Below the pieces are notes generated by a model, which had not been told where the DNA came from, did no database searches, and saw only the letters and a program-made list of their open reading frames with translations. A DNA stretch of 35,222 nucleotides from Clostridia bacterium (GTDB lineage: Bacteria > Bacillota > Clostridia > Christensenellales > Aristaeellaceae), in NCBI GenBank assembly GCA_017522345.1, contig JAFWZN010000109.1, positions 1-35,222 of the forward strand. The letters run 5' to 3'. Below are positions 30,591 through 35,222 of this stretch, piece after piece. Position 1 is the first letter of the stretch; each line of letters begins with the position of its first letter. The position numbers were made by a program, and so were the translations under genes.

Positions 30591-31442
30591 ATGAATCCGA
30601 CGCTCACACGCATTCCAATCGGCCTTGACGCGCCCTTTCGCGCCCTGCATTTATCGGACAGCCATTTATCCTTAGCGGATGACCGCGACGACGAAAGAAA
30701 GAATATTTTGGCTCAAAGGCGGCAGAAGGAATTTGATTCCGCCGGCAAAGGCATTATGTTTCACATAACGGAGCAGCTTGCCTACGCAAAAGAGCACAAT
30801 CTTCCCATCCTTTACACAGGCGACATGATCGACTTTGTATCGCACAAAAACCTTGAAACCGCCCAAGCGCTTTTAAAGGACGCGGATTATTTTATGGCGG
30901 TCGGCAATCACGAATTCAGCCTGTATGTGGGCGAAGCGTTTGAGGACGAAGCCTATAAAATGCAGTCCTACGATTTCGTTCAGAAGCATTTTAAAGACGA
31001 TCTCACCTTTGCAAGCCGCGAAATGGGCGGTATCAATTTCGTCGCCGCCGACAATTCCTATTACCGTTTTACGGAAAACCAGCTTGAAAAGCTTAAAAGG
31101 GAAGCGGAAAAAGGGTTCCCCATCGTCCTCATGCTCCATTGCCCGCTTCACACGGACGAGCTGTATCACCTGATCATGGACGACCTTCATTTCCCCTGCG
31201 CATATCTGGCAGGCACCCCTGAAAACCTCTTAAAATCCTACGACGACTACCGTTATCGCCAGCAGAAGCCGGATGAGGAAACGGAAGCATTTATCGATTA
31301 CGTCTACTCCTGCCCCAAAATCAAAGCCGTTTTAGCAGGCCATATGCACGAAAATGCCGAGTCCCGTCTTCCGTCGGGGATCATGCAGTACATAACCGGC
31401 GGCGGGTATAAGGGGCATGCAAGAGAAATTGAGTTTCTATGA
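30591..31442 (+). CDS. Calcineurin-like metallophosphoesterase
   Basis: This 283-residue protein has the complete metal-binding motif series: D-x-H in HLSDSHLS (about residues 20-27), GDMID (about 81-85), GNHE (about 106-109), LHCP (about 182-185) and AGHMHE (about 249-254). It therefore hydrolyses phosphate esters, but the substrate is not readable. There is no signal peptide, so it is cytoplasmic. Between motifs it is normal in length for the family. The ATG follows GGGAGGAAT. It reads from just past a terminator; no clear promoter of its own is seen, so readthrough may supply it. Confidence 0.92.
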   Translation: MNPTLTRIPIGLDAPFRALHLSDSHLSLADDRDDERKNILAQRRQKEFDSAGKGIMFHITEQLAYAKEHNLPILYTGDMIDFVSHKNLETAQALLKDADYFMAVGNHEFSLYVGEAFEDEAYKMQSYDFVQKHFKDDLTFASREMGGINFVAADNSYYRFTENQLEKLKREAEKGFPIVLMLHCPLHTDELYHLIMDDLHFPCAYLAGTPENLLKSYDDYRYRQQKPDEETEAFIDYVYSCPKIKAVLAGHMHENAESRLPSGIMQYITGGGYKGHAREIEFL

Positions 31443-31517
31443 GAAAACAGATATAGAATGAAGGCATGGGCTTAAACCGACCGATAAACTTGAATTTGAT
31501 GGAAGGGAATAAATACT

Positions 31518-31961
31518 ATGATACGGCAGGCAACAATCGCCGATGCGTCGAGAATAGCAGAGATATTGATTTTTTCCAAAAGAATGAACTATAGAACTAT
31601 TTTTCGCAACGATACCGTGTCATTTGGAGAAATGCAAGTATACCCATTGGCCAAACGGTACATTGACAGTCCGCAGGAATTAGATGGAATATGGGTTTAT
31701 GATGATGAATTTGTGAAAGGTATGATTCACATTTCTGAAAATCAGATTTTAGAATTGTATGTTGATTTTTTCTTTGAGAATCAAGGTATTGGAAGCGCCC
31801 TCATTCAATTTGCCATAGAACAAAAACATTGTGATTTTTTATGGGTTCTTGAAAAGAATACAAAGGCAATACGATTTTATCAAAGGCACGGTTTTGTGAT
31901 TACAGAAGAAAAACAATATGAAGAAGGCACAACAGAATATATTGTCAAAATGAAGCGATAA
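31518..31961 (+). CDS. GNAT acetyltransferase, AT-rich and probably acquired
   Basis: This 147-residue GNAT protein begins MIRQATIADASRIAEI. It has the acetyl-CoA loop in NQGIGSALIQFA and the late motif EKNTKAIRFYQRHGFVITEE. The family acetylates amines of small molecules or proteins; the substrate is unknown. Codons are clearly AT-rich (ATT, TTT, AAA, GAA), unlike both neighbours, so recent transfer is likely. The only other gene here with this composition is the PAP2-like gene at 211. The ATG follows AAGGGAAT. No insertion sequence or repeat flanks it. Confidence 0.85.
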   Translation: MIRQATIADASRIAEILIFSKRMNYRTIFRNDTVSFGEMQVYPLAKRYIDSPQELDGIWVYDDEFVKGMIHISENQILELYVDFFFENQGIGSALIQFAIEQKHCDFLWVLEKNTKAIRFYQRHGFVITEEKQYEEGTTEYIVKMKR

Positions 31962-31991
31962 ATTCCATTTTTTCTAATAGATACAAAAAAA

Positions 31992-32026
31992 TCCGGCCTG
32001 TGATCATCGTCACAGGCCGGACTTCT
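31992..32026. terminator. Bidirectional terminator
   Basis: TCCGGCCTGTGA (31992-32003) pairs perfectly with TCACAGGCCGGA (32010-32021). A-rich sequence lies on the left and CTTCTTT on the right. It stands between the AT-rich acetyltransferase and the converging aldolase gene. Confidence 0.88.
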
Positions 32027-32070
32027 TTATCATGCGGACTATACCGCGAAGTTTGAATTATCCAGTTCCA

Positions 32071-33054
32071 TTATGCCTTTCCGGCGCAGCCGAGAACGTT
32101 TACGAGCTTGTGCTTTACGATCTCCTTGATGTTGGCGCGGGCGGGCTTGAGGTACTGGCGGGGGTCGAAGTGATCCGGATGCTCGCAGAAGTACTTGCGG
32201 ATGCTGCCGGTCATGGCAAGACGCAGGTCGGAGTCGATGTTGATCTTGCAAACTGCGCTGCGGGCTGCTTCGCGGAGCTGCTCCTCGGGGATACCAACTG
32301 CGTCGGGCATCTTGCCGCCGTTTTCGTTGATCATCTTTACGAAATCCTGGGGTACGGAAGAGGATCCGTGCAGAACGATCGGGAAGCCGGGGAGGCGCTT
32401 GGTGACTTCTTCAAGAATGTCGAAACGGAGGGGCGGGGGAACGAGGATGCCCTTCTCGTTGCGGGTGCACTGAGCGGCGGTGAACTTGTAGGCGCCGTGG
32501 CTGGTGCCGATGGCGATGGCGAGGGAGTCTACGCCGGTCTTGGCAACAAACTCTTCAACCTCATCGGGACGGGTGTAGGAAGCGTCTTCGGCGCTTACGT
32601 TAACCGCGTCTTCGATACCGGCCAGACGGCCGAGTTCGCCTTCAACAACTACGCCGTGGTCATGAGCGTACTCAACAACCTGACGGGTGAGCTTGATGTT
32701 GTCTTCGAAGGAATGATGGCTGCCGTCGATCATGACAGAGGAGAAACCGCCGTCGATGCAGCTTTTGCAAAGCTCGAAGGTATCGCCGTGATCTAAGTGT
32801 ACGCAGATGGGAAGATCAAAGCCGGCGGATTCTTCCGCGTCGATGATGGCGGCTTCGATGAGCTTCATAAGATAAGCATGCTTGGCATACTTGCGGGCGC
32901 CGGAGGAAACCTGAAGAATCAGGGGAGCCTTCTCTTCGATGGCGGCTTCGGTGATGCCCTGGATGATTTCCATGTTGTTTACGTTGAAAGCGCCGATGGC
33001 GTAGCCGCCTTCATAAGCCTTCTTGAACATTTCCTTGGAAGTTACGATAGACAT
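32071..33054 (-). CDS. fba: Class II fructose-bisphosphate aldolase
   Basis: This 327-residue zinc-dependent aldolase splits fructose 1,6-bisphosphate in glycolysis and joins the products in gluconeogenesis. It begins MSIVTSKEMFKKAYEGGYAI then GAFNVNN. Asp88 and His89 in HLDHGD are the catalytic acid and a zinc ligand, and further zinc and phosphate sites follow in EGELG, GTSHGAYKF and LHGSSSV. The start is the ATG at 33054, 9 bases after AAGGAGA; 16 residues of upstream open frame are rejected because they include the ribosome site. It has its own promoter, and its codon use is GC-rich and biased, as for a highly expressed gene. It is divergent from the NAD kinase gene. Confidence 0.96.
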   Translation of the reverse strand: MSIVTSKEMFKKAYEGGYAIGAFNVNNMEIIQGITEAAIEEKAPLILQVSSGARKYAKHAYLMKLIEAAIIDAEESAGFDLPICVHLDHGDTFELCKSCIDGGFSSVMIDGSHHSFEDNIKLTRQVVEYAHDHGVVVEGELGRLAGIEDAVNVSAEDASYTRPDEVEEFVAKTGVDSLAIAIGTSHGAYKFTAAQCTRNEKGILVPPPLRFDILEEVTKRLPGFPIVLHGSSSVPQDFVKMINENGGKMPDAVGIPEEQLREAARSAVCKINIDSDLRLAMTGSIRKYFCEHPDHFDPRQYLKPARANIKEIVKHKLVNVLGCAGKA

Positions 33055-33104
33055 GTGTAAGCATCTCCTTTTTGATAAGCATTGATGGTTCACACCTACC
33101 ATAA

Positions 33105-33133
33105 ATTATGCCTGATTTCCTGTTAAAAATCAA
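33105..33133 (-). promoter_or_regulatory. Promoter of the aldolase gene
   Basis: On the minus strand TTGATT (33128-33133), 17 bases, and CATAAT (33105-33110) form a good sigma-A promoter about 50 bases before the aldolase start. Confidence 0.72.
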
Positions 33134-33140
33134 GCCGAAT

Positions 33141-33169
33141 TTGACATCATATGCGATTTGTGCTATATT
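33141..33169 (+). promoter_or_regulatory. Promoter of the NAD kinase gene
   Basis: A perfect TTGACA (33141-33146), 17 bases, and TATATT (33164-33169) lie 61 bases before the start codon, back to back with the aldolase promoter. Confidence 0.82.
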
Positions 33170-33230
33170 TCTTTCAAGGAAATCTTGAAAACAGCGAGTA
33201 TCTTTTCGGAAAAGGGGATCAAAGCGCCGT

Positions 33231-33980
33231 ATGAAATTCTGGTTCTACATTCATCCAAGCCGCACGGAAGCGGCGAGCCTTCTTAATAGGGCGGCGACCT
33301 TTTTGGAAAACCATGCCTGCGCGCGCGCGGATCGCCCGGATGAGGCTGATTTCACAGTGGCAATCGGCGGAGACGGAACCGTTATCGCTGCAAGTCATTT
33401 GTCTAAAAATCCTATCATCGGCATAAATGCCGGCACGCTCGGCTATCTTCCCAAAATCGAACCCGACACGCTTGAAGAATCGCTCAAGCGCATTATAAAA
33501 GGCGATTTTATGCTTGAAAGCCGCATGACGCTTTCGGTGTCCGGCACAGGCTTTAAGCAGCAGACCGCGCTCAACGACGCGGCAATCCTCACTCCCGGCG
33601 CAGGCGTAATCCGCTTTACCGTAAACGTGGACTCCGTTCCCCTCATGCGCTACACAGCCGACGGCCTGATCGCCTCGACCCCTACGGGCTCGACCGGCTA
33701 CAGCCTGTCCGCGGGCGGCCCGATCGTCGATCCCGAGAGCCGGTCCATCACGCTTACTCCCGTCGCCCCGCATACGCTTGTCAACCGTTCGATCATTCTT
33801 TCCCCCGAAAGCCGCATTTCGATTGAATGCGAAGACAGAAGCCTTCTGTCGGTGGACGGCAGCAAAACCGAGGTGGACGCCGGATGCAGAATCGACATCA
33901 GGCGTTCGGAGGAAACCGTCAAGTTCGTCTCCTTCAGCCGCGAAAGCTTTATCGAGCGGCTCAGAAAAAAGCTGTCGTAG
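33231..33980 (+). CDS. nadK: NAD kinase
   Basis: This 249-residue enzyme phosphorylates NAD to NADP. It has the GGDGT motif (46-50, Asp48 catalytic) and INAGTLGYL. The dinucleotide-binding region has TPTGSTGYSLSAGGPI. The usual NE pair reads N115-D116, a conservative change. It is short for the family (about 260-290), with a reduced N-terminus, as in other Clostridia. The ribosome site is moderate (AAAGGGGAT, about 11 bases from the ATG). It has its own strong promoter. Only a weak 5-bp stem with a T-run follows (about 33993-34023), so partial readthrough into the SPFH gene is possible. Confidence 0.93.
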   Translation: MKFWFYIHPSRTEAASLLNRAATFLENHACARADRPDEADFTVAIGGDGTVIAASHLSKNPIIGINAGTLGYLPKIEPDTLEESLKRIIKGDFMLESRMTLSVSGTGFKQQTALNDAAILTPGAGVIRFTVNVDSVPLMRYTADGLIASTPTGSTGYSLSAGGPIVDPESRSITLTPVAPHTLVNRSIILSPESRISIECEDRSLLSVDGSKTEVDAGCRIDIRRSEETVKFVSFSRESFIERLRKKLS

Positions 33981-34045
33981 GCGCAGCCTTTGAGCGCAAA
34001 AAACGACATTTCGCGCGCTTTTTCACACATTTTATGCGCTACCGA

Positions 34046-34074
34046 TTGCTGAAAGGGCAAAATTCAGGTACAAT
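34046..34074 (+). promoter_or_regulatory. Promoter of the SPFH gene
   Basis: TTGCTG (34046-34051), 17 bases, and TACAAT (34069-34074) lie 31 bases before the start codon. Confidence 0.7.
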
Positions 34075-34105
34075 ATATCCGTAAAATACAAAGGAGGAAA
34101 ATAAA

Positions 34106-35038
34106 ATGAATACAGGATACAAAAAAGCCCCTCTCCCCTTCTACCTTCGTCCCCCGGTGCTGATTGCAGCGGCAGTTCTGGTTCTCGTCATCATCTTCCT
34201 TGTAGCGTTCCCGCCCGTTGTCACCGTGCCCACCGGCCACACCGGCGTCGTCACAACCTTCGGCCGCGTTGAGGACTATGTGCTGACGGAAGGCTTTCAC
34301 CTCAAAAACCCCTTCCAGAAGGTCGTCATGATGGACAATCGCGCTCAGCGCCAGACCATCAAAATGTCCGCCTTCTCCTCCGACATCCAGCAGGTCGAGG
34401 TCACCTGCACGATCAACTATGCGATTGATCAGGTGAACGCGCAGAATCTGTATAAGAACGTCGGCGAAAACTACTATTACAAAAAGATGGAAGCCCGCAT
34501 CAAGGAATGCACCAAATCCGTCTTCACCCGCTACACCGCAGAAAACCTGATGGAAGTGCGCAACACCCTTTCCACTCAGATTGAAGAACTGCTTTCTCCC
34601 GAGATGCTTGAAATCGGCATCCGCGTTGAAAACATCTCCATTGAAGACGTAGACTTCACCGACGCTTTCACCGATGCGGTAGAAGCCAAGCAGGTTGCCC
34701 TTCAGAAGAAGCTGAAGACCGAAACCGAGCAGGCCGAGCTGGTAAGCGTTGCCGAGTCCACCGCCCAGCGCGACATCATCGCCGCTAAGGCCGACGCCGA
34801 AAAGCGCGCCATTCTCGCAGAAGCGGAAGCCGAGGTCAAAAAGATCGAGGCGGACGCGGCGGCCTACGCCGTAAAGGTTCAGGCGGAAGCCGAAGCCGAT
34901 GCGAACGAGCTGATTTCCGCCTCTCTGACCGAGGCGCTCATCGCCTACACGGAGGCCAACCGCTGGAACGGCGAGCTGCCTCAGCTTGTCGGCGGCGACA
35001 CGATGCTTCCCATCATCAATATTGACGAAGCGGAATAA
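34106..35038 (+). CDS. SPFH/prohibitin-family membrane protein
   Basis: This 310-residue protein has one membrane helix near the N-terminus (about residues 17-36, IAAAVLVLVIIFLVAF). The SPFH band-7 domain follows (about 40-200; VPTGHTGVVTTFGRVEDYVL, LKNPFQ, QRQTIKMSAFSSDIQQ). A long alanine- and glutamate-rich coiled coil (about 205-275) and a short tail ending NIDEAE complete it. Such proteins form large membrane rings that organise lipid domains or shield proteases. There is no adjacent NfeD-like or FtsH gene to suggest a partner. The ATG follows AAAGGAGGAAA. The 3' side runs into the right inverted repeat, whose hairpin can end the transcript. Confidence 0.93.
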   Translation: MNTGYKKAPLPFYLRPPVLIAAAVLVLVIIFLVAFPPVVTVPTGHTGVVTTFGRVEDYVLTEGFHLKNPFQKVVMMDNRAQRQTIKMSAFSSDIQQVEVTCTINYAIDQVNAQNLYKNVGENYYYKKMEARIKECTKSVFTRYTAENLMEVRNTLSTQIEELLSPEMLEIGIRVENISIEDVDFTDAFTDAVEAKQVALQKKLKTETEQAELVSVAESTAQRDIIAAKADAEKRAILAEAEAEVKKIEADAAAYAVKVQAEAEADANELISASLTEALIAYTEANRWNGELPQLVGGDTMLPIINIDEAE

Positions 35039-35082
35039 CGCAAGAATGCAAAAACGGATCCGTCTTTCAAAAGGCGAATCCG

Positions 35083-35182
35083 TTCAGACCATCAACAAAC
35101 CTCTGGGTGAGGCATGGAGAGGGAGCGCACTCCCTCTCCATTTTCAATCGATTTTGGCGGCATGTACTTAAAAATCGCGCGT
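35083..35182. repeat. Right copy of ~100-bp inverted terminal repeat
   Basis: This is the reverse complement of 1-100 with four differences (three at 35168-35170, one in the hairpin loop). The hairpin (arms 35114-35125 and 35130-35141, loop CGCA) is followed by TTTTC and can terminate the SPFH transcript. A further inverted repeat, GCGTTTTCA (35179-35187) with TGAAAACGC (35202-35210), overlaps its outer end. The element may therefore extend past the region comparable with the left copy. Confidence 0.9.
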
Positions 35183-35222
35183 TTTCACAAAGCGCAGCGA
35201 CTGAAAACGCTTCCCCTTTCCG

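Noticed and set aside
32032..32796. Plus-strand 254-codon open frame opposite the aldolase gene
   Set aside because: It lies across a complete class II aldolase with all motifs; its glycine/valine-rich translation is typical of the antisense of a GC-biased gene.
34986..35171. 61-codon open frame running into the right terminal repeat
   Set aside because: It overlaps the SPFH gene end and a repeat that has no reading frame held in common by selection; no ribosome site.

Overview
The window (about 50-55% GC) looks like the chromosome of an anaerobic Bacillota, most likely a Clostridia member of the gut or rumen type (a Christensenellales-like lineage is my guess, not proven). The signs are strong AGGAGG-type ribosome sites, sigma-A promoters with 17-bp spacers, TTG/GTG starts, a YtdP-like membrane AraC regulator, Lpl/Ytc-type ABC importers without their own ATPase, a hybrid-cluster-type redox disulfide protein and class II aldolase. 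I see 29 protein genes. There is no rRNA, tRNA, CRISPR array, integrase or transposase, and no gene-free stretch above about 240 bp.

Layout. 1-1090: an inverted-repeat copy, an AT-rich PAP2-family membrane gene that looks foreign, and a hairpin repeat. 1095-5704: a sugar/oligosaccharide ABC importer (binding protein plus two permeases, minus strand) divergent from an AraC regulator. 5754-10441: a small TIGR04086-type membrane protein, a SWIM-SNF2 helicase, and a secreted protein built of three ~70-residue repeats. 10501-15468: a response regulator/histidine kinase/flavin-oxidase-like operon divergent from a secreted foldase (PrsA/parvulin-like) and an HtrA protease. A 10-bp-spaced direct repeat lies in the shared promoter region. 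This looks like an envelope or secretion-stress module resembling CssRS-HtrA of Bacillus. 15518-16174: a leaderless Arg/Ser-rich protein with a putative C1q/TNF-like jelly-roll end.

16319-24888: a tightly packed operon ftsK-rimO-pgsA-cinA, then a TetM-like GTPase and a RimJ/L-type acetyltransferase, ending at a 20-bp perfect hairpin. In many Bacillota recA follows cinA; here the GTPase and acetyltransferase take that place. 25013-29341: a membrane-anchored AraC regulator divergent from a putative GHL6/beta-galactosidase-trimerisation glycoside hydrolase. 29401-31961: a double SANT/Myb-like regulator, a DUF1858 redox protein, a metallophosphoesterase and an AT-rich GNAT gene that looks foreign. 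32071-35038: class II fructose-bisphosphate aldolase, NAD kinase and an SPFH/prohibitin-like protein.

Both ends of the window carry the same ~100-bp hairpin-bearing sequence in inverted orientation (1-100 and 35083-35182, 96/100 identical by eye). It is either a dispersed repeat at which an assembly broke or the boundary of a 35-kb invertible or mobile segment. The strongest candidates for something new are this repeat, the three-repeat secreted protein, the TCS-foldase-HtrA module and the GTPase/acetyltransferase pair in the pgsA-cinA operon. Nothing here amounts to a demonstrated new system.
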